From NCBI GenBank assembly GCA_023422955.1, contig JAFAGG010000066.1, positions 1 to 29,780 on the forward strand: DNA of 29,780 bases. Reading direction: 5' to 3'. A program made the position numbers and the translations under genes. The notes below the pieces were generated by a model that saw nothing but the letters and a program-made list of their open reading frames with translations, did no database searches and had not been told where the DNA came from. The number at the start of each line of letters is the position of its first letter. Position 1 is the stretch's first letter. Positions 1 to 9,056 of the stretch are shown piece by piece. This DNA is from Pseudomonadota bacterium. GTDB taxonomy: Bacteria; Pseudomonadota; Gammaproteobacteria; Burkholderiales; Burkholderiaceae_D.

Positions 1-449
1 AAGATCACCATGTCCACGTCTTCCGGGCGCTTCAGCGGAGAAGGCACGCCATTGAAATAGCGTACCGGACGGATGCACTGGTACAGGTCCAGCTCCTGGC
101 GCAGCGCCACGTTCAGCGAACGGATGCCGCCACCGACCGGCGTGGTCATCGGGCCCTTGATGGATACCGAATATTCTTTCAGGGCATTGAAGGTCTCTTG
201 CGGGAACCATTCGTTGGGACCATAGACGCGCGTGGCCTTTTCGCCCGCGAACACTTCCATCCAGTGAATCTTGCGCTTGCCGCCATAAGCCTTCTGTACG
301 GCCGCATCCACCACCTTGATCATGACCGGGGTGATATCGGCACCGATGCCGTCGCCTTCGATGAAGGGAATGATGGGATTGTCTGGAGTGGGTTGACCAG
401 GAATGATTTTCTGGCCGCCTGCGGGAACGGTAATCTTGGATGCGCTCAT
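1..449 (-). CDS. icd: NADP-dependent isocitrate dehydrogenase, N-terminal part (cut by left edge)
   Basis: The first 149 residues are visible; the gene continues beyond position 1. Icd oxidatively decarboxylates isocitrate to 2-oxoglutarate in the TCA cycle, in the cytoplasm. The translation begins MSASKITVPAGGQ and then shows the family's IPFIEGDGIGADITPVM block (around residues 26-42), which forms part of the substrate/cofactor fold, and the SIKGPMTTPVGGGIRSLNVALRQ region (around 96-118) with the phosphorylatable-serine neighbourhood GGGIRSLN. The ATG at 447-449 is chosen because the protein start fits the family and a purine-rich GAGAGA stretch lies just upstream. The gene is a housekeeping neighbour with no obvious link to the urease operon. 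Family assignment is firm; NADP rather than NAD specificity is inferred from overall similarity to the bacterial Icd type. Confidence 0.93.
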   Translation of the reverse strand, partial: MSASKITVPAGGQKIIPGQPTPDNPIIPFIEGDGIGADITPVMIKVVDAAVQKAYGGKRKIHWMEVFAGEKATRVYGPNEWFPQETFNALKEYSVSIKGPMTTPVGGGIRSLNVALRQELDLYQCIRPVRYFNGVPSPLKRPEDVDMVI

Positions 450-832
450 TTTTTCTCTCTCGGATAAATGGCTTTAATGCGGGAAATGAAAGCGGGCCGA
501 CCAGCAAGGCCGGCAAAAAACAAGATTATCTGCTGCCCGCTTCGATGCCCGCCATTATCGCAGAAATTGCCTGTTTATGCAGTCTTATAAAAGACATCTT
601 ATGTATCAGTCCTTACATTTCTCCTTGCCTTCCTCGCCGGCAGGTGAAATCGCTCCTCTCTGCCCGTGCAGCTTTTCTGGTTTGAGCGAGCGCCGCTTGC
701 AAGCGGATGAAGCTCTTAGTTGCCATAAACCCTTGCGTCATGATCTTTCCCGCACTCAAACCGCTTGAGACAAGGAACTTCTTCCTGTCGCCAAAGCCAG
801 ATAGACATCCCATTTTCATTCTTAGTGCGGCC
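450..832. other. Intergenic region between icd and the small membrane protein gene
   Basis: This stretch lies between two divergently oriented genes and shows no convincing coding region. It contains a perfect 14-base palindrome, CCGCTTGCAAGCGG, at 693-706 and a short inverted repeat GTCTT-ATAA-AAGAC at 582-595. A possible extended -10 for icd reads TGCGATAAT on the minus strand (ATTATC at 554-559), but no good -35 is visible, so I do not call it a promoter. Confidence 0.5.
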
Positions 833-1165
833 ATGGACAGAATTTTTTCCACCAGCTTGCTCTACCGCTATTTCTTCTTCGACTGGTTGTTCAAGGATGT
901 GCGCCGAGGCAACCGGCACACATGCGCCGCAGCATGGCAGCATAATCTGCAGCAGGCGCGCTGGCTGCCGCTCTACCTGCGGCGCTGGTCATTTCTCAGC
1001 CTCCTGTTCTACGCCTTCGGACTGGCGGCGGAATTCAGCCTGGGTGGACTGTATCTGCCGGCCTTCTTGTATGTCTGCGCAGTCGCCGGGGTTTCAGTCA
1101 ATGCCGTGATTACCGTATCCATGCTGGGCTTTCGCTATCTTCCGGCACCGAACTTTCACGTCTGA
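833..1165 (+). CDS. Small membrane protein of unknown function
   Basis: A 110-residue protein that I do not recognise by name. The start MDRIFSTSLLYRYFFFDWLFKD is preferred over an in-frame ATG 126 bases upstream because the upstream segment has irregular composition, whereas codon use from 833 onward looks genuinely coding (GC-rich third positions). The first ~50 residues are rich in aromatic and basic residues (RRGNRH, WLPLYLRRW). Two hydrophobic segments follow, around residues 51-70 (FLSLLFYAFGLAAEFSLGGL) and 72-95 (LPAFLYVCAVAGVSVNAVITVSML). A soluble amphipathic N-terminus with two membrane helices is therefore likely. It converges on ureG with only 12 bases between the stops. No Shine-Dalgarno sequence is obvious, and no function can be assigned. 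Confidence 0.6.
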   Translation: MDRIFSTSLLYRYFFFDWLFKDVRRGNRHTCAAAWQHNLQQARWLPLYLRRWSFLSLLFYAFGLAAEFSLGGLYLPAFLYVCAVAGVSVNAVITVSMLGFRYLPAPNFHV

Positions 1166-1177
1166 GGCGGCTGGGAG

Positions 1178-1819
1178 CTAGCCTGCCAGGCCATGCCCGC
1201 GCTTATGATCGAGCAAGCCTTCGCGGCGAATGAATTCCACTATCTGTTGCACGCCTTCTCCGATGCGCAAGTTCGTAAAGACAAACGGCTTGTTGCCGCG
1301 CATCTTCTTCGCATCGCTGGCCATCACGTCCAGATTGGCGCCCACATAAGGCGCGAGATCGGTCTTGTTGATGATTAACAGGTCCGAGCGCGTGATGCCG
1401 GGGCCGCCCTTGCGCGGTATCTTTTCACCGCCGGCCACATCGATCACGTAAATCGTCAGATCCGACAACTCCGGGCTGAAAGTCGCCGCCAGGTTGTCGC
1501 CGCCGGACTCCACCAGGATCAGATCGAGATTGGGAAAGTCGGCGCTCATGCGCGCAATCGCTTCCAGGTTGATCGACGCATCCTCGCGTATCGCCGTGTG
1601 CGGGCAACCACCGGTTTCCACGCCCATCAGGCGTTCGGCCGGCAAGGCCTCAGCACGCAGCAGGATTTCCATGTCTTCCTTGGTGTAGATGTCGTTGGTG
1701 ATCACCGCCATGTCGTAATGATCGCGCATCGCCTTGCACAACATTTCACACAAGGCCGTCTTGCCCGAACCGACCGGGCCGCCGATACCGACGCGTAAAG
1801 GATTGGAAGTTGTGCTCAT
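1178..1819 (-). CDS. ureG: Urease accessory GTPase UreG
   Basis: UreG is the SIMIBI-class GTPase that delivers nickel to apo-urease together with UreD, UreF and UreE in the cytoplasm. The 213-residue protein has the P-loop GPVGSGKT (residues 14-21), the family's metal-binding CPH motif (72-74, in GGCPHTAIRED), the ESGGDN switch region and the NKTD guanine-specificity motif. The start at 1819 (MSTTSNPLRVG) is preferred over an in-frame ATG four codons upstream because a GGGA element sits at the right distance and the protein then matches usual UreG length. It is the last gene of the urease operon. The gap to ureF is unusually long for this operon (104 bases) and contains an 11-base tandem repeat. 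Confidence 0.96.
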   Translation of the reverse strand: MSTTSNPLRVGIGGPVGSGKTALCEMLCKAMRDHYDMAVITNDIYTKEDMEILLRAEALPAERLMGVETGGCPHTAIREDASINLEAIARMSADFPNLDLILVESGGDNLAATFSPELSDLTIYVIDVAGGEKIPRKGGPGITRSDLLIINKTDLAPYVGANLDVMASDAKKMRGNKPFVFTNLRIGEGVQQIVEFIRREGLLDHKRGHGLAG

Positions 1820-1862
1820 GAAAAATCCCATCTAAATAATTCCCACAATTTCAATAATGTGT

Positions 1863-1884
1863 TCGTGTATTCGTCGTGTATTCG
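1863..1884. repeat. Perfect 11-base tandem duplication in the ureF-ureG gap
   Basis: TCGTGTATTCG occurs twice back to back, at 1863-1873 and 1874-1884, in the 104-base gap between the ureF stop and the ureG start. On the coding strand this reads as two CGAATACACGA units. It may be a simple slippage duplication or a binding element; the sequence alone does not decide. Confidence 0.8.
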
Positions 1885-1923
1885 GCTTGGCAGTACGCTT
1901 GCTACGATCACTACCTTGATGCT

Positions 1924-2604
1924 TTACGAACGATACAAACGGCTGTACTGCACTTCATGCTGCATCGATAACAAGGACAATCCCGGCAACCAGTTCGACA
2001 ATTCATCGTCTTCCAGCTGCTGCGCCCGTTGTGCTGCAGCTTCAATATCCGGCTGCAAGGACAGCAACAAACGCTGCCCCGCGACCTGCCCCAGCGGCAC
2101 CGATTTCACGCACACCAGCACTTGGTTTTCCGCCCATGAAAATAACGTCGCCAACAGCGCTGCGTCATGCGGCACTTTTAATGCGACGGTCGCGTAAGCC
2201 ATCGCGGTCGGAAGCGGCACTTCCGGCAAACTATCCAGTATCGTTTTCAGCTCACCGTCATCGAGCTTGAGATCGTTCGCCAGCTTGGCTAGCGAATAAC
2301 CCATCTGTATCGTCTCCGCGCGGAATTCCGAGGTATCACGCGCAGCCAGAAATCGCTCATTCCACAGGATCACCTGTTCCGCATCACGCGCCTCGAAAGC
2401 CTGCAGCAAGCGCCACAATATCGGTGCCTCAAAACGCGCAACCGTTTCATGCAGGCTTTGCCCTATCCATGCTCGTGCAGAACTCTCATCCCTGACCAGG
2501 CCATTCTCCAGCGCTGCTTCCAGTCCTTGCGAATAACTGTAGGCGCCAATCGGCAAGGATGGGCTGGCGAGTTGCAGCAGATGAAGCAGGGCCGTGGCTT
2601 GCAT
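1924..2604 (-). CDS. ureF: Urease accessory protein UreF
   Basis: UreF is an all-helical cytoplasmic protein that bridges UreD and UreG on apo-urease and gates GTP-dependent nickel insertion. The 226-residue length is typical. The N-terminal block LLQLASPSLPIGAYSYSQGLE (residues 8-28) is the family hallmark, and the C-terminal region with the VCVKSVPLGQVAGQ segment matches UreF helices contacting UreG. The start at 2604 lies 8 bases after the ureE stop, consistent with tight operon coupling. No unusual features. Confidence 0.95.
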   Translation of the reverse strand: MQATALLHLLQLASPSLPIGAYSYSQGLEAALENGLVRDESSARAWIGQSLHETVARFEAPILWRLLQAFEARDAEQVILWNERFLAARDTSEFRAETIQMGYSLAKLANDLKLDDGELKTILDSLPEVPLPTAMAYATVALKVPHDAALLATLFSWAENQVLVCVKSVPLGQVAGQRLLLSLQPDIEAAAQRAQQLEDDELSNWLPGLSLLSMQHEVQYSRLYRS

Positions 2605-2612
2605 GGTGCGGC

Positions 2613-3137
2613 TTATTTCTCGAAAGGTCGATGTATCTTCTGGCGCAGCGGAATCGGCGCCAGCGGATGACCGGAATGATGATCGTCGCCATGATGATGG
2701 TGACCACCACCGTAAGCACCAGCCTCGGGCTCGAACGGTGCCAGTTCTTCTGTCACGGTCGCGCCCAGTCCTTCCAGCATTTCCTTCAGCACCGTGTCCT
2801 TGCGTATGCGCAGAAAACCCTTGCCCGCTTCATCGCCAACCTGCGCTTGTGTATGGCGATTACCAAGATGGAATGCGCAACGCAGCAAAGCTAGCGGCGT
2901 TACGCATTCGACGCGATATGTTGCCTCAGCCGCAGCGGTAATACGCACCACGCGACCATCATCGCCCTTCAGGCATTCACCACCACGCAGCACCGTGCCG
3001 CGCACGGTCAATACCGCCACTTCTTCGCCGGACACCATTTGTGCGCGAAAGCGGCTTTTCTGCCGCAGATCGAAAGGCAGCACCAGTTCGCCATCCAACT
3101 TCTCAGACTGGTCTACCTTGGTATGCAGGGTCAGCAT
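2613..3137 (-). CDS. ureE: Urease nickel metallochaperone UreE
   Basis: UreE is a homodimeric cytoplasmic nickel chaperone that hands Ni2+ to the UreG/UreF/UreD complex. From the ATG at 3137 the protein has 174 residues: an N-terminal peptide-binding domain, a metal-binding domain with HLGNRH (H90, H95) and a C-terminal histidine-rich tail, HHHHGDDHHSGH at residues 146-157. Eight of those twelve tail residues are histidine, as in UreE proteins that store nickel; many other UreE proteins lack this tail. An in-frame GTG at 3146 is the alternative start, but the ATG has AAAGAG at a suitable distance. It follows ureC by 12 bases. Confidence 0.95.
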   Translation of the reverse strand: MLTLHTKVDQSEKLDGELVLPFDLRQKSRFRAQMVSGEEVAVLTVRGTVLRGGECLKGDDGRVVRITAAAEATYRVECVTPLALLRCAFHLGNRHTQAQVGDEAGKGFLRIRKDTVLKEMLEGLGATVTEELAPFEPEAGAYGGGHHHHGDDHHSGHPLAPIPLRQKIHRPFEK

Positions 3138-3149
3138 TTTTATCACTCT

Positions 3150-4862
3150 TTAAAACAGGAAATAACGCTGCGCCATCGGCAACACACTGGCGGGCTCACA
3201 CACCAGCAATTCGCCATTGGCGCGCACTTCATAGGTTTCGGGATCGACTTCCATCTTCGGTGCCAGGCCGTTATGAATCATGTCGCACTTGCGCACGGTG
3301 CGCGTATTCCTCACCGGCTCCAGCGTCTTGCCCAGTTTCAGTATCTCGCCTATGCCCGCGTCGTAAGCCGCCTGCGAAACGAAAGTCACCGACTTCTTCA
3401 AGGCACCACCAAACGCGCCGAACATCATGCGGTAATGCACGGGCTGCGGCGTCGGGATCGAGGCATTCGGATCGCCCATGACGGCAGCCGCGATCATGCC
3501 GCTCTTTAAAATCATCGATGGTTTCACGCCAAAAAATGCCGGCTTCCAGATCACGATATCGGCGAGCTTGCCGACTTCCAGCGAGCCGACCACGTGAGAG
3601 ACACCATGGGCAATTGCCGGATTGATCGTGTATTTGGCGATGTAGCGCTTGGCGCGGAAATTGTCCGCCTTGCCCGTGCCGTGCAGCGCATCTTCCGCCA
3701 AGGCACCACGCTGCACCTTCATCTTGTGCGCGGTTTGCCAGGTACGCATGATCACTTCACCGACACGCCCCATCGCCTGCGAATCCGACGACATCATCGA
3801 GATCGCGCCGATGTCATGCAGGATATCTTCGGCGGCAATCGTCTCGCGCCGTATCCGTGATTCGGCAAAGGCAATATCCTCGGCAATCGCCGGATCGAGA
3901 TGATGGCAAACCATCAGCATGTCCAGATGCTCATCGAGCGTGTTGACGGTATAGGGTCGGGTCGGATTGGTGGACGAGGGCAGCACGTTGGATTCCCCGA
4001 CCGCCGCGATGATGTCCGGCGCATGCCCGCCGCCCGCGCCTTCGGTGTGGAAGGTGTGGATAGTGCGATCCTTGAACGCGGCCAGCGTATGTTCGAGAAA
4101 GCCGCCTTCATTCAAGGTATCGGTATGAATCGCCACCTGCACATCCATGCGTTCGGCCACCGATAAGCAATTGTCGATGGCGGCCGGCGTCGAGCCCCAG
4201 TCCTCGTGGAGTTTCAGTCCTATGGCACCGGCGCGTATCTGCTCTTCCAGCGGTAGCGGCAAACTCACATTGCCCTTGCCGAGAAAACCCAGGTTCATCG
4301 GAAAGGCATCGGCGGCTGCCAGCATGGCATGGATATGCCAAGGCCCTGGTGTACAAGTCGTGGCTGCCGTTCCCACTGCCGGACCAGTGCCGCCGCCTAT
4401 CATGGTGGTCACGCCACTCATCAAGGCTTCTTCGATCTGCTGCGGGCAGATGAAATGAATATGGGAATCGATGCCGCCCGCAGTGACGATCATGCCTTCG
4501 CCGGCGATGATTTCTGTTGCGCCGCCAATCGCCATGGTCACATTGGGCTGGATGTCGGGATTGCCGGCCTTGCCGATGGCGGCGATCCGGCCGGACTTCA
4601 ATCCTATGTCGGCCTTGACGACGCCCCAGTGATCGAGGATCAGCGCATTGGTGATCACCGTATCCATCACATCTTTGTGCGGCAGTTGCGACTGGCCCAT
4701 GCCATCGCGTATCACTTTGCCGCCGCCGAACTTCACTTCCTCGCCATAGGTCGTGAAGTCCTTTTCCACCTCGATGAACAGCTCGGCATCCGCAAGACGC
4801 ACACGATCGCCGACCGTCGGTCCGAACATTTCGGCATAGGCTTGCCGGGAAATCTTGCTCAT
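3150..4862 (-). CDS. ureC: Urease alpha (catalytic) subunit
   Basis: UreC hydrolyses urea to ammonia and carbamate at a di-nickel centre in the cytoplasm. The 570-residue sequence is full length, and its active-site residues fall on exactly the positions used for the Klebsiella enzyme: H134 and H136 (DSHIHF), the lysine to be carbamylated K217 (GLKLHEDWG), H246 (IHTD), H272 (FHTEG), flap cysteine C319 with catalytic base H320 (MVCHHLD) and D360 (SSDSQ). All ligands are present, so the enzyme should be active. The start overlaps the ureB stop by four bases (ATGA), implying translational coupling of the structural subunits. Confidence 0.98.
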   Translation of the reverse strand: MSKISRQAYAEMFGPTVGDRVRLADAELFIEVEKDFTTYGEEVKFGGGKVIRDGMGQSQLPHKDVMDTVITNALILDHWGVVKADIGLKSGRIAAIGKAGNPDIQPNVTMAIGGATEIIAGEGMIVTAGGIDSHIHFICPQQIEEALMSGVTTMIGGGTGPAVGTAATTCTPGPWHIHAMLAAADAFPMNLGFLGKGNVSLPLPLEEQIRAGAIGLKLHEDWGSTPAAIDNCLSVAERMDVQVAIHTDTLNEGGFLEHTLAAFKDRTIHTFHTEGAGGGHAPDIIAAVGESNVLPSSTNPTRPYTVNTLDEHLDMLMVCHHLDPAIAEDIAFAESRIRRETIAAEDILHDIGAISMMSSDSQAMGRVGEVIMRTWQTAHKMKVQRGALAEDALHGTGKADNFRAKRYIAKYTINPAIAHGVSHVVGSLEVGKLADIVIWKPAFFGVKPSMILKSGMIAAAVMGDPNASIPTPQPVHYRMMFGAFGGALKKSVTFVSQAAYDAGIGEILKLGKTLEPVRNTRTVRKCDMIHNGLAPKMEVDPETYEVRANGELLVCEPASVLPMAQRYFLF

Positions 4863-5179
4863 GCCTGTTCCTTTTCCAGTGCGCCCATCACCTGCGCATT
4901 AAAGCCATACACTTTGCGCGCGCCTGCCAGCGCCACCAGTTCCACCGTGCGAGTTTGTCCCGGCTCGAAACGCACGGCCGTGCCGGCGGCAATGTTCAGG
5001 CGCATGCCATAGGCTGCGTCGCGTTCGAATAACAATGCCGGATTGGCTTCGAAAAAATGGAAATGCGAACCCACCTGTATCGGCCTGTCGCCGCTATTGG
5101 CAATCGTAACCGTGACAGTGGCGCGCCCGACATTGAGTGCAATGTCCCCCTCTTCGATAATCATTTCACCTGGAATCAT
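4859..5179 (-). CDS. ureB: Urease beta subunit
   Basis: The 106-residue beta subunit is a small beta-barrel protein that stabilises the UreABC trimer and helps admit UreD/UreF. Family features include the N-terminal MIPGEMI segment, the NSGDRPIQVGSHFHFFEAN block (residues 28-46) and the RLNIAAGTAVRFEPGQ motif (60-75). It is encoded separately from UreA, the usual three-subunit bacterial layout. It has a clear AGGGG ribosome-binding site, starts 8 bases after ureA and overlaps ureC by four bases. Confidence 0.97.
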   Translation of the reverse strand: MIPGEMIIEEGDIALNVGRATVTVTIANSGDRPIQVGSHFHFFEANPALLFERDAAYGMRLNIAAGTAVRFEPGQTRTVELVALAGARKVYGFNAQVMGALEKEQA

Positions 5180-5187
5180 GAACGCCC

Positions 5188-5490
5188 CTACGGTATCGGA
5201 TGATGCACGGTCACCAGCTTGGTGCCGTCCGGGAAAGTGGCTTCCACCTGGATTTCAGGAATCATCTCGGCCACGCCTTCCATCACATCGCTGCGCGACA
5301 GGATCTGCGTCCCTTCGGACATCAACTGCGCGACCGTCTTGCCGTCACGCGCGCCCTCCATGATCGCTGCAGTGATCAGCGCCACCGCTTCCGGATAATT
5401 CAGCTTCAACCCGCGCGCCTGGCGCCGTTCGGCCAGCAGCGCTGCGGTAAAGATCAGCAGCTTGTCTTTTTCTCTCGGGGTTAATTCCAT
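5188..5490 (-). CDS. ureA: Urease gamma subunit
   Basis: The 100-residue gamma subunit matches the family's normal length. It begins MELTPREKDKLLIFTAALLAERR and ends with the conserved EATFPDGTKLVTVHHPI segment. It packs on the outside of UreC in the (UreABC)3 enzyme. The start codon at 5490 is preceded by GGAG about seven bases upstream. It is the first structural subunit, placed 49 bases after ureD when counted from the ureD stop. Confidence 0.97.
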   Translation of the reverse strand: MELTPREKDKLLIFTAALLAERRQARGLKLNYPEAVALITAAIMEGARDGKTVAQLMSEGTQILSRSDVMEGVAEMIPEIQVEATFPDGTKLVTVHHPIP

Positions 5491-5539
5491 TAATTAGCTC
5501 CATGCGAATCAGCACCCTCCCTTGAAGGCAAAGGACTAA

Positions 5540-6397
5540 TCAGGTATTCCATATGCGCGGCACCACGGCTTCACGCCCCAGCAGGGCAGGCCGCAGGTGC
5601 TGCCACAAGGCCGTCATCACCTGCCTGGCCTTTTCGCTGGAATCGCCGAGGTAACGCGCAACCAGTACCGATTTCATTTGCGTCGCGCCGAAAAGTTCCG
5701 GCTTGATCACCAGTGCCTCACCTATGCCGCGCAACTCCTTGATCACCTCGTTCGGCAGCACTTTGCCCACCGCGATCATCGTGCCGCACACGGTTTTACC
5801 CGCCATGCCCAATGGGCTATTCATCAGGGAGCCATGCGCAGACAAAGTCCCTTGCTCGAACCACACCAGCTTGCCGTGCTGGCGTATGCTGCTTTTTTGC
5901 ACAATGCGACCGCTATCGAAACGCTCGCCGGAAGCGGTGCGTCCGAAGCACAAAATCTCGCTGCCGATATAACTGGCATCCTGCGCCAGCGTGATGTTCT
6001 GTTCCAGTTCCACTTCGGCGGCATCGAAAAATATCGTTTCCTGCGGCAGCCATTCCAGCGAGGCGTTGGCTTGCACGTCAAGCGTTATGCTCTGCCGCGA
6101 TTGCTGTCCGTTGGACTTGTACCATTTGGCCGCACCCGGCGAGGTGATGAAAGCACTCGCGCTTTCCTGCACCTGCGCGCTGATTGTTAGCTCATCGCCG
6201 CCGACCACGCCGCCCGGCGGATGCACGACGATTGCATGGCAGACTTCCCTGCCTTCCGGATAAAGCGGCTTCTGTACTCGCAGCGGGCCCACATGTTCAC
6301 GCCGCACCAGTCGCGTCGTGCCGGCATCGTTGGCAAAGCCCAGCGTCAGCCTGGCTTGCCAGCGCGAATAAGCGGAATGAGGACAGGGCGCACGCAT
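5540..6397 (-). CDS. ureD: Urease accessory protein UreD
   Basis: UreD (UreH) is the platform chaperone that binds apo-urease first and provides the nickel channel from UreG. The protein has about 285 residues, the family's usual size. It contains the recognisable RWQARLTLGF (around 12-21), VVHPPGGVVGGDEL, TSPGAAKWYKSNG and ESLEWLPQETIFF-type segments (here SLEWLPQETIFFDAA). The ATG at 6397 is chosen; a GTG two codons upstream (6403) overlaps the urtE stop by one base and is equally possible, as neither has a clear Shine-Dalgarno sequence. The near-contiguity with urtE argues that transporter and enzyme are on one transcript. Confidence 0.94.
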   Translation of the reverse strand: MRAPCPHSAYSRWQARLTLGFANDAGTTRLVRREHVGPLRVQKPLYPEGREVCHAIVVHPPGGVVGGDELTISAQVQESASAFITSPGAAKWYKSNGQQSRQSITLDVQANASLEWLPQETIFFDAAEVELEQNITLAQDASYIGSEILCFGRTASGERFDSGRIVQKSSIRQHGKLVWFEQGTLSAHGSLMNSPLGMAGKTVCGTMIAVGKVLPNEVIKELRGIGEALVIKPELFGATQMKSVLVARYLGDSSEKARQVMTALWQHLRPALLGREAVVPRIWNT

Positions 6398-6402
6398 CAG
6401 CA

Positions 6403-7101
6403 CTACACGGCCAGATGCCGTTTCACATCCTCGCTGCCCATTTCCGCCTGCGTGCCGGCCGCCACGACTTCGCCACGCGACAACACCACGAATGCATCAG
6501 CGAGTTCATGTGCGAAATCGAAATACTGTTCGCATAACAGGATGGAAATATCACCACGCTGCCTCAGCATGCGGATCACGCGGCCGATGTCCTTGATGAT
6601 GGAAGGCTGTATGCCTTCGGTCGGCTCATCCAGGATGATGAGCCTGGGGTCGGCCAGCAACGCGCGCGCAATTGCCAACTGTTGCTGCTGACCGCCGGAC
6701 AGATCGCCGCCGCGTCGGTGCAGCATTTCCTTCAACACCGGAAACAGCTCGTACACTTCATCGCGTATCGTGGAAGCCCGGCGGGACGGCTTGGTCGCCA
6801 TGCCCATGCGCAGGTTTTCTTCCACGCTCAGCCGCGCAAAGATATCGCGGCCCTGCGGCACATAGGCGATGCCGGCAGCGGCACGCTCGTGAGGTTTCAG
6901 GCGCGTGATGTCGCGGCCTTCAAACATTACCTTGCCTTTTGCAACCGGCAGCACACCCATCAGGCATTTGAGCAGCGTCGTTTTGCCGACGCCATTGCGG
7001 CCCAGCAGCGCCAGACACTGGCCCTTGTCCAGCCACAGCGATACGCTACGCAATGTATGAGCCGCGCCGTAGTACTGATTCAATTGTTCGACTTGCAGCA
7101 T
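6403..7101 (-). CDS. urtE: Urea ABC transporter ATP-binding subunit UrtE
   Basis: UrtE is one of two ATPases powering the UrtABCDE urea importer, related to LivF of branched-chain amino-acid transporters. The 232-residue protein has Walker A GRNGVGKTT (34-42), the Q-loop region VPQGRDIFARLSVEENL, the ABC signature LSGGQQQQ (134-141), Walker B LIILDEP (154-160) with catalytic E159, and a switch-histidine position replaced by the LivF-like LLCEQY segment. It starts three bases after the urtD stop and leads directly into ureD. The urtE name rests on context and subunit type, since LivF homologues are close in sequence. Confidence 0.94.
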   Translation of the reverse strand: MLQVEQLNQYYGAAHTLRSVSLWLDKGQCLALLGRNGVGKTTLLKCLMGVLPVAKGKVMFEGRDITRLKPHERAAAGIAYVPQGRDIFARLSVEENLRMGMATKPSRRASTIRDEVYELFPVLKEMLHRRGGDLSGGQQQQLAIARALLADPRLIILDEPTEGIQPSIIKDIGRVIRMLRQRGDISILLCEQYFDFAHELADAFVVLSRGEVVAAGTQAEMGSEDVKRHLAV

Positions 7102-7104
7102 GGT

Positions 7105-7958
<854 letters not shown>

Positions 7959-7962
<4 letters not shown>

Positions 7963-9056
7963 GCCGCCTCCTCGCTTGCTTTGCCCTGTTTGCGCAATTT
8001 CTTCATCACGCCCAGCAAACCTTGCGGCATGAACAGCGTCACCAGGATAAAGATCAAACCCAGCGCATACAGCCACAGGTCGGGAAAGGCGGACGTGAAC
8101 CAGCTCTTCAGGCCATTGACGGAGAAAGCGCCGAGCAAAGGGCCGAGCAGCGATCCGCGCCCGCCGACTGCCGTCCAGATCACCATTTCTATCGAATTGG
8201 CCGGCGACATCTCGGAAGGATTGATGATGCCCACCTGCGGCACATACAAGGCGCCGGCAATGCCACACAACACGGCCGACAAGGTCCAGATGAAGAGCTT
8301 GAACCACAAGGGGTTGTAGCCGATGAACATCAGGCGCGACTCCGAATCGCGTACTGCCTGCAACACGCGTCCCAATTTGGAAGTCACGATCCAGCGCGAC
8401 AGGAACAGCGCGCCCAGCAGCACTGCCAGCGTCACCAGGTAAATGACGGCCTTGGTTTCCGGCGCAGTGATGGAATAACCCAGGATGCGCTTGAAGTCGG
8501 TGAAGCCATTGTTGCCGCCGAAGCCGGTGTCATTGCGAAAGAACAGCAGCATGAAGGCAAAGGTCATGGCTTGCGTAATGATGGAGAAATACACGCCCTT
8601 GATGCGGGAACGGAAGGCGAAGTAGCCGAACAGGAAAGCCAGCACACCCGGCACCAGCACCACCAGCAAGATCGCGAACCAGAAGCTGTCGGTGAAGGAC
8701 CAGTACCAGGGATAGTCCTTCCAGTCGAGGAACACCATGAAATCCGGCAGAGGACTTTGATAGACGCCATCGGTGCCGATAGCACGCATCAGATACATGC
8801 CATGCATGTAACCGCCCAGCGCGAAGAATACGCCGTGGCCCAATGACAGGATGCCGGTATAGCCCCATACCAGGTCCAGCGCCAGCGCCGCCATCGCATA
8901 ACACATGAACTTGCCGACCACCGCCACCGTGTAGCTGGAGATATGCAAGGGATGGCCGGCGTCGAAACCCAGATTCAGGACGGGCAAGGCGGCGAGAATG
9001 ATTGCGCAGACGATGATCGCAGTCCACGCGGGGCGGGAGAAAAGTGAGGTCGTCAT
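7959..9056 (-). CDS. urtC: Urea ABC transporter permease UrtC
   Basis: A 365-residue LivM-type inner-membrane permease forming the urea channel with UrtB. It has about ten hydrophobic segments, starting with WTAIIVCAIILAALPVLNLGF. Family signatures are ALDLVWGYTGILSLGHGVFFALGGYMHGMYLM (around 59-90) and the cytoplasmic EAA-like loop RVLQAVRDSESRLMFIGYNPLWFKLF, which couples to the ATPases. Length and sequence fit UrtC rather than a generic LivM because of the long periplasmic insertion around residues 95-125 (DGVYQSPLPDFMVFLDWKDYPWYWSF). It overlaps both neighbours by four bases. Confidence 0.95.

Noticed and set aside
7963..8307. N-terminal extension of the urtD frame
   Set aside because: It lies wholly inside urtC in another frame, is Arg/His-rich, and the ATGA overlap at 7959-7962 gives the natural start.
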